A stretch of 14,741 nt of DNA. It comes from Bacteroidales bacterium. Its GTDB lineage: Bacteria; Bacteroidota; Bacteroidia; Bacteroidales; UBA932. The position numbers and the translations under genes are program-made. The DNA lies in NCBI GenBank assembly GCA_023230265.1, contig JALNXR010000022.1:1-14741 (forward strand). The letters run 5' to 3'. This document shows positions 1 to 8,200 of this stretch, piece by piece. The number at the start of each line of letters is the position of its first letter. Positions within the stretch are counted from its first letter, which is position 1. Under the pieces are notes generated by a model, which saw only the letters and a program-made list of their open reading frames with translations, was not told where the DNA came from and did not search any database.

Positions 1-607
1 CAAATATCACCGTGGCGTAAATGTAAGAGATTACCTTCCACCTTCCCAACCATTTAGTATTGTTTGCTCCTATAGTCTGGAAGGCGCTCCAGAACCCGTG
101 TGTGAGGTGGAACCACAGGGCTGAGAACCAAACGATGTAAAGAATCAGAGTTGAGATATTTCCGAATACAGAAGGCATCAGGTCGTTTACATTCTCCGGA
201 TGAACTCCCATAAACTCTTTCAACTGCATCTTTGCCCAAAAGTGGGTAAGGTGAAAAACCAGAAAACCGAGTACGATCACACCCAATACAAACATATTTT
301 TGGATGCCCAGGAGTCTTTAGGACCTCTGTTTCTTACAGCATAGCGCTCTTTTCCCCTGGCTCTGAGGTTGCATAGGGTAAGATATAAGGCATAAATGAT
401 GTGGATTATGAATCCGGCAGCCAGAACGGGAACCATTACAACCACCACAGGGGATCCCATAATCTCAATTATTTTGTCAAAAGCTTCGGGTCCAAAAAGT
501 GATGCGGAATTTGCAAGCAGATGAACTATCAGGAAGAGTATCAGAAAAAGACCTGATATGCTCATAATCAATTTTTTCCCAATCGATGATGTGAAAATAT
601 TTGTCAT
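1..607 (-). CDS. sdhC: Succinate dehydrogenase cytochrome b558 subunit, partial (C-terminus outside window)
   Basis: This is the membrane anchor of succinate dehydrogenase/fumarate reductase, which binds haem b and passes electrons between the SdhAB subunits and menaquinone. Reading leftward from the ATG at 607 gives 202 codons with no stop before the edge. Hydrophobic segments lie near residues 14-33, 54-76, 105-122, 150-170 and from about 190. Histidines at 29, 69, 119 and 167/170, spaced 40-50 residues apart, fit the four axial haem ligands of di-haem b558-type subunits. HLTHFW (119-124) and WFHLTHGFWSAFQ (165-177) are typical of the Bacteroidota b558 family. In this phylum sdhA and sdhB usually follow, here beyond the left edge. 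The gene is divergent from pyrH across a 127-bp gap holding a promoter for each side. An overlapping 61-codon frame at 54-239 is a shadow. Family assignment is firm; the exact haem ligands are inferred by spacing. Confidence 0.93.
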   Translation of the reverse strand, partial: MTNIFTSSIGKKLIMSISGLFLILFLIVHLLANSASLFGPEAFDKIIEIMGSPVVVVMVPVLAAGFIIHIIYALYLTLCNLRARGKERYAVRNRGPKDSWASKNMFVLGVIVLGFLVFHLTHFWAKMQLKEFMGVHPENVNDLMPSVFGNISTLILYIVWFSALWFHLTHGFWSAFQTIGANNTKWLGRWKVISYIYATVIF

Positions 608-642
608 AAGATTCTCATTTTTTTGTTATTCCGGTTCCTTGG

Positions 643-672
643 CAAAGATACTCTCTTGCTTGTTAATTTCAT
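643..672 (-). promoter_or_regulatory. Predicted housekeeping promoter of sdhC
   Basis: On the minus strand TATCTTTG (650 down to 643) matches the Bacteroidota -7 box TAnnTTTG exactly. The region about 19 bp upstream (TTATG, near 670-674) is only a weak -33 box. It would start transcription near 636, about 30 nt before the sdhC ATG. Confidence 0.45.
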
Positions 673-690
673 AACATTTAGCTACTTTTG
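660..690 (+). promoter_or_regulatory. Predicted housekeeping promoter of the pyrH operon
   Basis: TTG at 660-662, a 20-bp spacer, then TACTTTTG at 683-690 match the Bacteroidota consensus TTG-N19/20-TAnnTTTG. The predicted start near 696 leaves about 38 nt of leader before the pyrH ATG at 735. It overlaps the upstream part of the divergent sdhC promoter. Confidence 0.55.
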
Positions 691-734
691 TTAATTAGTA
701 TCATTTCTATCAATGCACATAAAACCAGCAATTA

Positions 735-1442
735 ATGAAATACAAAAGGGTACTTTTAAAATTGAGCGGAGAGAGCATAGGCGGATCTGACGGTTATGGA
801 ATCGATCAGGAGAGACTCTCCTATTATGCACATGAGATTCACAATGCTGTGTCTGTAGGTGTACAGGTAGCCGTTGTGGTTGGCGGTGGAAATATCTTCA
901 GAGGCCTTGAGGGAACCGGGAAAGGTTTCGACAGGGTAAAAGGTGACCAGATGGGAATGCTGGCCACAATTATTAACAGCATCGGTCTTTCTGTTTTTCT
1001 AAAAAAAATGGGTGTTGATGCAGAAGTCTTTTCTTCCACACCTGCTGAACCGTATGCAAGATATTATAACCGTGATGCTGCGGTGGAGATTTTAAACAGG
1101 GGAGGTGTTTCAATTATTGCCGGAGGTACCGGAAATCCATTTTTTACAACCGATTCTGCATCAGCTTTGAGGGCTGCCGAGACCGGGGCTGGTGCTCTTT
1201 TGAAAGGGACAAGGGTTGATGGTGTATACTCAGCCGATCCGGAAAAAGATCCTAAGGCAGTGAAATATCCAAGGCTCTCATTCGAAAAGGTTCTTGATGA
1301 CAACCTGAGAATTATGGATCAGACAGCTTTTACAATATGCAGGGAGAACCGTATACCTATTGTGGTGTTTGATGTTAACAAGAAAGGCAATCTGCTCAGA
1401 GTGCTCAACGGAGAGGAGATCGGATCTGTAGTATGTGACTAA
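735..1442 (+). CDS. pyrH: Uridylate kinase (UMP kinase)
   Basis: Cytoplasmic enzyme that phosphorylates UMP to UDP with ATP, the entry to all pyrimidine nucleoside triphosphates; bacterial PyrH belongs to the amino-acid-kinase fold and is hexameric. The 235 residues match the family length from end to end. Visible signatures are LKLSGES near residue 8 (phosphate-binding start), VVVGGGNIFRG (about 47-57), DQMGMLATIINS (about 71-82), GGTGNPFFTTDSASALRAAE (about 129-148, nucleotide-binding loop), and LLKGTRVDGVYSADPEKDP (about 154-172). The ATG at 735 starts directly with MKYKRVLLKLSGE, leaving no room for a longer start. frr follows after 23 bp, an arrangement very common in bacteria, so the two are probably cotranscribed from the promoter at 660-690. 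Several ORFs on the opposite strand are shadows. Confidence 0.98.
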   Translation: MKYKRVLLKLSGESIGGSDGYGIDQERLSYYAHEIHNAVSVGVQVAVVVGGGNIFRGLEGTGKGFDRVKGDQMGMLATIINSIGLSVFLKKMGVDAEVFSSTPAEPYARYYNRDAAVEILNRGGVSIIAGGTGNPFFTTDSASALRAAETGAGALLKGTRVDGVYSADPEKDPKAVKYPRLSFEKVLDDNLRIMDQTAFTICRENRIPIVVFDVNKKGNLLRVLNGEEIGSVVCD

Positions 1443-1465
1443 AGAAAATTATTAAAATATTTATT

Positions 1466-2032
1466 ATGGATATTGAAAAACAGAAAGAGGTAATTGCAAC
1501 TGCCAGGGAGAAAATGCATAAGGCTATTCTGTTCCTGGAGGAGGAGTTAAAAACCTACAGGGCAGGAAAGGCTAATCCTGCAGTATTCAACAATGTGATT
1601 GTGGATTATTACGGCTCACCGACTCCTGTCCCACAGGTGGCAAGCATAACCACACCCGATGCAAAAACAATGATTATCCAGCCATGGGACAAAAAGATGA
1701 TCCCGGCGATTGAGAAGGCAATTATGGCTGCAAATATCGGTTTTACACCCCAGAACAACGGTGAAAATATCCGTATTAATGTTCCCCCGCTTACAGAAGA
1801 GCGCAGGAAGGAGCTGGTGAAAAGATCCAGAACAGAAGGTGAAAATGCAAGGATCAGCGTAAGGAATGCCAGAAGGGACGGGGTGGAGCTGCTTAAGAAA
1901 TATCAGAAGGAGGGTTTACCTGAGGATGTTGTAAAAGATGGAGAGATCACCCTCCAGAAAGAGACGGACAACTTCAACAAAAAAATTGACGAAATCCTGA
2001 CAGCCAAGGAGAGAGAGATAATGACAGTGTAA
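1466..2032 (+). CDS. frr: Ribosome recycling factor
   Basis: Cytoplasmic tRNA-shaped protein that, with EF-G, splits the post-termination ribosome from mRNA. The 188-residue product has the usual family length (about 185). The N-terminal long helix ends in the hallmark YRAGKANPAVF (about residues 31-41, family consensus RTGRASP). The beta-rich domain contains QPWDKKMIPAIEKAI (about 72-86), and the second long helix carries NGENIRINVPPLTEERRKEL (about 97-116), the most conserved stretch of the family. It lies 23 bp behind pyrH and 28 bp before the next ATG, consistent with one operon. The ATG at 1466 gives a family-typical N-terminus. Confidence 0.98.
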   Translation: MDIEKQKEVIATAREKMHKAILFLEEELKTYRAGKANPAVFNNVIVDYYGSPTPVPQVASITTPDAKTMIIQPWDKKMIPAIEKAIMAANIGFTPQNNGENIRINVPPLTEERRKELVKRSRTEGENARISVRNARRDGVELLKKYQKEGLPEDVVKDGEITLQKETDNFNKKIDEILTAKEREIMTV

Positions 2033-2060
2033 TGCGGCAGCAACTTTGAATAAGTTGGGG

Positions 2061-3461
2061 ATGAAAAAAGTGATACATAATCTGTCACTGAGAATATTCA
2101 TCCAGGTAATCATCCTGTTTGCTCTTTTTTCCTGTAAGAACACAACAATCGTGGGGCCGGCCGAATCTTACCTGCCGGTTGAGACCACATCTGCAATTTC
2201 CGAGCTGCCGGTGACCATAGAGGTTGACATTGCAACGCTGGAACACGCCCTGAACGACAACATGAAGGGGCTTCTTTATCAGGGAGAGAATCTCTCAGGA
2301 CGGGATCTTTCGGTAAAAATCTGGAAAGCAGAAGATTTTTCATTCTTTGTGTTTAATAACGAGATTACCTACAAATTGCCCCTTAAGGTTTGGTCCAGAT
2401 TTGGCTGGAGTACCAGAGATATTGGGATCAATCTGGGTGACAGATATGAAGCTCAGGGAGTTATCTCTCTGGTGTATAAAACTGCCATCTCCTTTGACAA
2501 AGAGTGGAACCTTATTCCAAAAACCCGCTCTGCAGGATATCAGTGGCTGGTTAAACCTACAGTCAAGGCTGCGGGGATATCAATTCCCGTAACTCCGGTT
2601 GCCGATATCGCCATCTCCTTTTTTGAGAAAAGTATAAATGGTCAGATAGACAAAATACTTTCTGAACAGGTTAATCTCCGGCAACATGTGAGCAGGGCCT
2701 GGGAGGAGCTTCAGAAACCGTTGCTGATAAGTGACACCAATAATATATGGCTCAAGATTAGCCCTTCGGGACTGATTATGACTCCACTTATTACAAAAGG
2801 GGGCAGGTTGATACTCTCCATGGCTCTCTCCGGAATGGTCGAATCCTTCGTAGGGGCATTTCCTCCGGAAAAGGAGAGCACCCCTTTACCTGAATTAAAA
2901 TTTGTTGAGAGAGCTCCCGGAGAGTTTAATATTAATATTTCGGCAGATGTCACCTATGATAAGATCACTGAGATTGCAAAAAAGGAGCTGTTCGGGATAA
3001 ATTATCATCAGGACGGGAAGATATACAGAGTTGAAGATCTCGCTCTTTACAGCAGTCAGGGAAGAGCGGTTCTGGCTCTGCAACTTGCAGGAAGTTATAA
3101 AGGTAAAATTTTTCTCACAGGCAGAATTGTCCACAACAGCGAGACTAACTCACTGGAGATTGCGGACCCTGACTTTGATATAAATACAAAGAATACTCTC
3201 CTGAAGAGTGCTGAGTGGTTACTGCACGGGAAAATACTCAGGATGATAAAACCTCTTTTGAACTACCCTCTGGAATCCGATCTCGCATATGCCCTGGATG
3301 AGGCCAATAAAATGCTTAACGGATATGTTGTAACACCCGGAATCTCTCTATCGGGAAAGCTTGACACTCTGAGCGTCATAGGGATAAACATGGTTCCCGG
3401 GGCTGTAAGGGTTGAGGCAAACTTAAAGGGAAATATTAAAGTCCGGCTTGGAGAGATTTGA
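2061..3461 (+). CDS. DUF4403 family lipoprotein of unknown function
   Basis: The protein resembles the DUF4403 family, large envelope proteins common in Bacteroidota and Proteobacteria with no established function. The chosen ATG at 2061 gives 466 residues; an in-frame TTG at 2046 would add five residues ahead of the signal peptide and is less likely. A basic N-terminus and hydrophobic stretch (residues 10-24) end in a lipobox, LFSC, with the lipidated cysteine at 25. This predicts an outer-membrane or periplasm-facing lipoprotein. The mature part is rich in beta-strand-like alternation; the repeated amphipathic segments (for example LPLKVWSRFGWSTRDIGI) are typical of the family. It follows frr by 28 bp with no visible terminator or promoter, suggesting cotranscription with pyrH-frr. 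Family call is from remembered sequence resemblance, not a search. Confidence 0.8.
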   Translation: MKKVIHNLSLRIFIQVIILFALFSCKNTTIVGPAESYLPVETTSAISELPVTIEVDIATLEHALNDNMKGLLYQGENLSGRDLSVKIWKAEDFSFFVFNNEITYKLPLKVWSRFGWSTRDIGINLGDRYEAQGVISLVYKTAISFDKEWNLIPKTRSAGYQWLVKPTVKAAGISIPVTPVADIAISFFEKSINGQIDKILSEQVNLRQHVSRAWEELQKPLLISDTNNIWLKISPSGLIMTPLITKGGRLILSMALSGMVESFVGAFPPEKESTPLPELKFVERAPGEFNINISADVTYDKITEIAKKELFGINYHQDGKIYRVEDLALYSSQGRAVLALQLAGSYKGKIFLTGRIVHNSETNSLEIADPDFDINTKNTLLKSAEWLLHGKILRMIKPLLNYPLESDLAYALDEANKMLNGYVVTPGISLSGKLDTLSVIGINMVPGAVRVEANLKGNIKVRLGEI

Positions 3462-3466
3462 TAGTG

Positions 3467-3496
3467 TTGTCAGTTTTAACATTTTTGTTAGTTTTG
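3467..3496 (+). promoter_or_regulatory. Predicted housekeeping promoter of the first ECF sigma gene
   Basis: TTG at 3467-3469, exactly 19 bp, then TAGTTTTG at 3489-3496 match the Bacteroidota consensus TTG-N19-TAnnTTTG in full. Transcription would begin near 3502, about 40 nt before the sigma-factor start. This suggests a basal supply of this sigma factor independent of its own activity. Confidence 0.6.
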
Positions 3497-3541
3497 TATC
3501 AAATGAATTGAAGAGCATCACTAAGAACACCCTCATTTTTA

Positions 3542-4093
3542 TTGAAAGAAGCAGACCATTCAGAAAGTCAATTAATAGTGCATTTTGAAAATGCATTCAG
3601 ACTCTATTTTCATAAAATCCATTTTATTGCCGGACACTATCTGAAGAACAAGGAACAAGCCGAAAATGTGGCTCAGGATGTTTTTACGACACTATGGGAG
3701 AAAAGGTATGAAGTTGACTTTTCAAGACCCATATTTCCTTACTTGACGGTTCTCACAAAAAACAGGTGTTTTAACATACTCAAGAATAAAAAAATTCAGC
3801 ATAAATTCAGGGATAAAATTCAGAAAGAATCAATTCAATTAAAGATAGACCTTCTCAATAGCTCTTCAGAAGAAATACTTTTCGCAAAAGAGAGGGAGAA
3901 ATTAGTTATGGATTCTATGGACAGGATGAGCGATAAAATCAGAGAAGCATTTCTTTTATCCCGGTTTGAAAATAAAAAATATGAAGAAGTAGCTGAGATT
4001 CAACAGGTGTCTGTAAAGACTATTGAATACAGAATAATGTCGGCTTTAAAGATCCTCAGGAAAGATTTTAAAGATTTTTTTACTTTTTTTTAG
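3542..4093 (+). CDS. ECF-type RNA polymerase sigma factor (FecI-like), first cassette
   Basis: A 183-residue extracytoplasmic-function sigma factor. Region 2 spans about residues 18-85: AENVAQDVFTTLWEKR matches the conserved core-binding helix, and LTKNRCFNILKNKK the -10 recognition end. Region 4 spans about 122-176, with SDKIREAFLLSRFENKKYEE and the helix-turn-helix VAEIQQVSVKTIEYRIMSAL. The start is TTG at 3542: no ATG exists upstream in frame before the stop at 3509-3511, and the first internal methionine lies inside region 4. A GTG at codon 13 is the only other reasonable start. A FecR-like anti-sigma gene follows after 43 bp and an STN-bearing SusC after that. By family precedent it should direct transcription of its own susC-susD genes when released. 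The C-terminus is phenylalanine-rich (FKDFFTFF) over T-runs. Confidence 0.93.
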   Translation: MKEADHSESQLIVHFENAFRLYFHKIHFIAGHYLKNKEQAENVAQDVFTTLWEKRYEVDFSRPIFPYLTVLTKNRCFNILKNKKIQHKFRDKIQKESIQLKIDLLNSSSEEILFAKEREKLVMDSMDRMSDKIREAFLLSRFENKKYEEVAEIQQVSVKTIEYRIMSALKILRKDFKDFFTFF

Positions 4094-4136
4094 AGTATTT
4101 CGCTATATGATTGTGTATTTATTAAGTAAATAAGGA

Positions 4137-5147
4137 ATGAAAAAACAAATATTGTTAAAATATATAAAGGGTAAAGCAACAAAAGAAGAAGAAGCCAAAG
4201 TTGTTGAATGGGTGAAACGTTCCCCTGACAATAAAAGATATCTGGTAGGGCTGAATAATCTTTGGTTGATAAACAGCATTCCGGATTCAACAGCCTCCGA
4301 GAGTGAAACAGAAAAAATCAGAATACTCACAAGGGGCAGACAAAGTATCAGGTTTAAAAAATTACTTTCCTATGCAGCAGTGACTGTGCTTCTGGTATCT
4401 CTTGGGGTGAATTTATTGTTAGTTAGCAAGTTAGGAGACAACAAGTCTCCTAATGAAAGAATACTGCTTTCTGAAATAAACGAGGATGATAAGGTCACAA
4501 TTTATACGAATAAGGGAGTGAAGGGCTTTGTGACTCTTCCTGACAGTTCAAAGGTATGGCTGAATTCTGAAAGCAGAATTTCGTATCCTGCTAAATTCTT
4601 GGGTCATACAAGAGAAGTGATTATATCAGGAGAGGCCTATTTTGAAGTTGAGAAAGACAAAGAAAGACCAATGATAGTATCAACCGGGAAAAATTTCATC
4701 GTAGAGGTACTGGGGACCAGATTTAATATAAAAGCATACGAAGATGATAATTTTTCAGAAGCCACTCTTTATTCCGGAGAGATAAAAATAAAGACAGAAT
4801 CCGGAAACAATAAAAAAAACCAGGAAATCCTCATGAAACCTCTGGAGACTGTTATAATAAGTAATAATGACATTACCAGCCTTACAAGGCAAAAAGATAC
4901 CACAGTAAATGTGGAATGGAAAAAAGGCATTTTGATATTTGACAACACACCAATGAATGAGGTAATCAAGAAGATTGAAAGATGGCACGGAGCTACTTTT
5001 GCAATAAAGGACTCATCAGTACTCAATTACAGAATAACTGCCTCATTTAATTCCGAGTCTGCCATACAGATTATGGAGATGATAAGATATACATCTCCTG
5101 TCGATTATCGTATAGAAGACAATGTAATAAAAGTGTTCAGAAGATAA
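4137..5147 (+). CDS. FecR-type anti-sigma factor, first cassette
   Basis: Inner-membrane anti-sigma regulator of 336 residues, partner of the preceding ECF sigma factor. The cytoplasmic N-terminus (1-76, LLKYIKGKATKEEEAKVVEW) has the short helical sigma-binding form typical of Bacteroidota. One membrane helix follows at about 77-97 (LLSYAAVTVLLVSLGVNLLL). The periplasmic FecR domain covers about 125-220 with VTLPDSSKVWLNSESRISYP (132-151), GEAYFEV (165-171) and VLGTRFNIKAY (191-201). A DUF4974 domain lies at about 265-332 (GILIFDNTPMNEVIKKIERW). In this family the periplasmic part receives the signal from the STN domain of a cognate SusC and then frees the sigma factor. Sigma, anti-sigma and SusC genes lie within about 140 bp of one another in the same direction, which supports the pairing. 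Confidence 0.95.
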   Translation: MKKQILLKYIKGKATKEEEAKVVEWVKRSPDNKRYLVGLNNLWLINSIPDSTASESETEKIRILTRGRQSIRFKKLLSYAAVTVLLVSLGVNLLLVSKLGDNKSPNERILLSEINEDDKVTIYTNKGVKGFVTLPDSSKVWLNSESRISYPAKFLGHTREVIISGEAYFEVEKDKERPMIVSTGKNFIVEVLGTRFNIKAYEDDNFSEATLYSGEIKIKTESGNNKKNQEILMKPLETVIISNNDITSLTRQKDTTVNVEWKKGILIFDNTPMNEVIKKIERWHGATFAIKDSSVLNYRITASFNSESAIQIMEMIRYTSPVDYRIEDNVIKVFRR

Positions 5148-5193
5148 TTGTTCCTTCAATTTTCTATTACGGGTTTAGGGGATTTTAAAAAAT

Positions 5194-5216
5194 GGTTGTG
5201 GTACTACTAAACAACC
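5194..5216 (-). terminator. Antisense-oriented hairpin with T-run in susC leader
   Basis: GGTTGT (5194-5199) and ACAACC (5211-5216) pair as a 6-bp stem with an 11-nt loop that includes a possible inner GTA/TAC pairing. Read on the minus strand the stem is followed directly by A and six T (5193 down to 5187), the form of a short intrinsic terminator. Read on the plus strand there is no T-run. The stem is short, so confidence is low. Confidence 0.35.
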
Positions 5217-5230
5217 TAATAAAAACAATT

Positions 5231-8200
5231 ATGAAATTAAAATTGACTACAAACCCTGCAAAGTTCTGGGGGGTATTAGTTTTGATCTTTATTTTGTTTG
5301 TGGGGACAATGAATGCCCAGCAAATAAACCTTGATGTAAAAAACAAACCATTCAAGGAGGTGCTTAAGACCATTTCTGATCAGACAGAATATAAGTTTGT
5401 ATATTCAGATGCACTTAAGGAGATCAACAGCTCAGTAACCGCATTGTTTAAAAACGCTTCTGTGAAAGAGGTTTTTGACTCGCTGTTTACCAAGAGGGGA
5501 ATCTCCTATAAGATTACAGAAAAACAGGTGCTGCTTACCCCTGTAAATTTAGTTCCCTCCGACAAGAAAAATGCATCAGGAGGGTCGATGGAAAAACCAT
5601 TTGAAAAAAAGACTATCACAGGAGTTATTACAGACGAGACAAAACAGCCGTTGACTGCTGTTACAGTAAGAAACTTTAACAGCAAATCCTATTCAGTGTC
5701 AAACGACAAAGGGGAGTATTCCATTGTGGCTTCTAAAGGAGATCGGTTGAATTTTTCAATTATTGGAATGGTTTCAAAGGAGGTTATTATTACAGGAGAG
5801 ACTACTGTCTATAATATTGAACTTGTTCAGGACAATATTGCACTTAAGGATATTATTGTCGTAGGTTACGGTAGTTCTGCAAGAAAAGATTTTACCGGTT
5901 CTGTATCTTCTGTTAAAGCAGACGAAATAAGAACACTACCCTCCTTGAGTATTGACGATGCTCTCTCGGGAAGAGCTTCAGGTGTTGCTGTGGTAAAAGC
6001 AGACGGATCACCCGGAGGTGCCGTCCGTATGCGAATAAGAGGAGCTTCATCACTTGTGGGTGCAACGGATCCTTTATATATTATTGATGGCGTTCCGACG
6101 GAAGTAATGAATAATTATATTTCTTCTGTGGAGCTGGTAAATCCAACAGAGGCAGCAAACTATGGAGAAGATTTCAATAGTAGTATTTCCGGTAGTTTTG
6201 CCAGAGGGCTCAACAACCTTTCTGGATTAAATACCAATGACATAGAGAGTATAGATATATTGAAGGACGCTTCTGCAACAGCCATCTATGGATCTAAAGC
6301 AGCAAACGGAGTAGTTATAATAACTACAAAAAAAGGGAAGCGGGACAGTAAACCAGTATTGAATTTCAATTACTATTATGGTGTGAGCAATCCCATAAAG
6401 GAGAAAGTTCTGAATGCCCAGCAGTATAAAAATGCCCTTATCAAAGCAGCTCAAACTGCAATTGTTAATATAGATGCAAATTATGCAAGTCTCTCAGATC
6501 CTACGGCAAAAATGTATTTTAATATTTTTACAAATTCTAAAAGAACTAATGCAAATAAGTTGCTTAACACACCAGACTTCTTTGGCGATTCTGATACAGA
6601 CTGGCTGGACCTGGTTCTAAGGCAAAGTGCCACTCATAATGCAGATATATCACTTTCGGGAGGAGGGCAGTCATCCCGCTACTACACATCACTTTCCTAT
6701 ACAAACCAGGATGGAACACTTATAGGGACTGATTTTCAAAGATTGTCAGGGAAAGTGAGCCTAGATAATGACATCACAAAAAAAGTAAGGATGTCTACAA
6801 ACATTAACTTTGGATATACTAAAAACAATATTACCAACGGCCTTTACTCTCAGGCATTATATGCCCCGCCTGTTTTCTCTCCTTTCAATGAGGATATGAC
6901 TTACTCCTCCCTTGGAGATCTCAGTTCAGACTATATGGGATTCCAAAATCCTCTGGCAGTAGCGAACTCTACAAATGAGGCTAAGACTTATATGCTCAAA
7001 GGGTCATTAGGTATTGAAGTTGACATTCTGCAGGATTTGAGATTCAAGAGTACTGCTTCAATTGATTTTAGCTCATATAACCAGCTCAATTATGTTCCAA
7101 GCTATGTCGATATAGGAGGTTTCTATGGCAGGGAAGATTCTCAGGGAGGTACAGGATCACAGGCACACTCCACAATAGCAAACACATTTTTTGAGAATAC
7201 ACTCACCTACGACAAAATATTCAATTCTGATCACAGATTAAATATGTTGCTCGGGACTTCATGGGAAGATAAGCAATCCAGCTTCTTTTCAGCAACAGGA
7301 GCAGGCTATCCGGATGATGATTTTCTTAATAACCTGAGTTCGGCAGCACAGGCAACTTCTGTTAAGGGTTCCAACCCTGCCAGCAGGAGCACGCTGCTAT
7401 CCTTCTATCTTAGAATTAATTACGTTCTAAAGGAGAAATACCTGTTTACTTTTACCGGTCGAAGTGATGCATCGTCAAAATTTGGTCCTAAAAATAGGGT
7501 TGGCTACTTCCCCTCAGGAGCTATTGCCTGGAGATTATCAGAGGAAAACTTTTTAAAAGATGTCTCTTGGATAGATGAAATAAAATTACGCGCCAGTATG
7601 GGCAAAACAGGAACACAGAGGATAGGGGATCATATGTGGAGAACCCTATACAATGTTGGCTCATATGCTGATAAGAGTGCATTGATACCCGCTCAGTTGG
7701 GAAATAATGAAATTAAGTGGGAATCAACTGTCCAGAAGGATCTAGGCCTGGATTTTACATTGTTCAACCAAAGGATAGGAGGTACGATAGGCTATTATCA
7801 TAAAATAACTGATGGGGCTTTGTTGAATATGACACCAGCTCCAAGTTCCGGATTTAATACAGTTGTCTATAACCTTGCAACAATCAGAAATGAAGGGCTT
7901 GAAATGGATCTTAGGGCAGACTTCATCCATACGCGGAACTTTACTTGGACAGGATCACTTAACATTGCCCGTAATATATCTAAAGTAATGAATATTGCAG
8001 GAGACGCATTTTCAGATCCTAACGACAGGGAAAACCTCAATCTGGGTACCAGCATAGTCAAAGAGGGAGAACCTCTGGGATTACTATACGGCAGAATTAT
8101 CAAGGGGATTATTACCAATGAGGAGCAGTTAAATAACTATAAATCACAATTTACTGAAGTATTGCCTTCTGTGCATTATTGGATTTTGATGTTCCCTTCT

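Noticed and set aside
54..239. Minus-strand 61-codon frame near the left edge.
   Set aside because: It overlaps sdhC in another frame; the sdhC frame has convincing haem-ligand and family motifs.
2046..2060. TTG start five codons upstream of the DUF4403 lipoprotein.
   Set aside because: The ATG at 2061 begins a standard basic n-region of a lipoprotein signal peptide.
4050..4093. T-runs at the end of the first sigma gene as a terminator.
   Set aside because: No stable stem precedes them, and the anti-sigma gene follows after 43 bp in the same direction.
5192..5230. Upstream in-frame ATG of the first SusC (13 extra residues).
   Set aside because: The ATG at 5231 starts a normal signal peptide, while the extra residues add a second hydrophobic patch and overlap the hairpin at 5194-5216.
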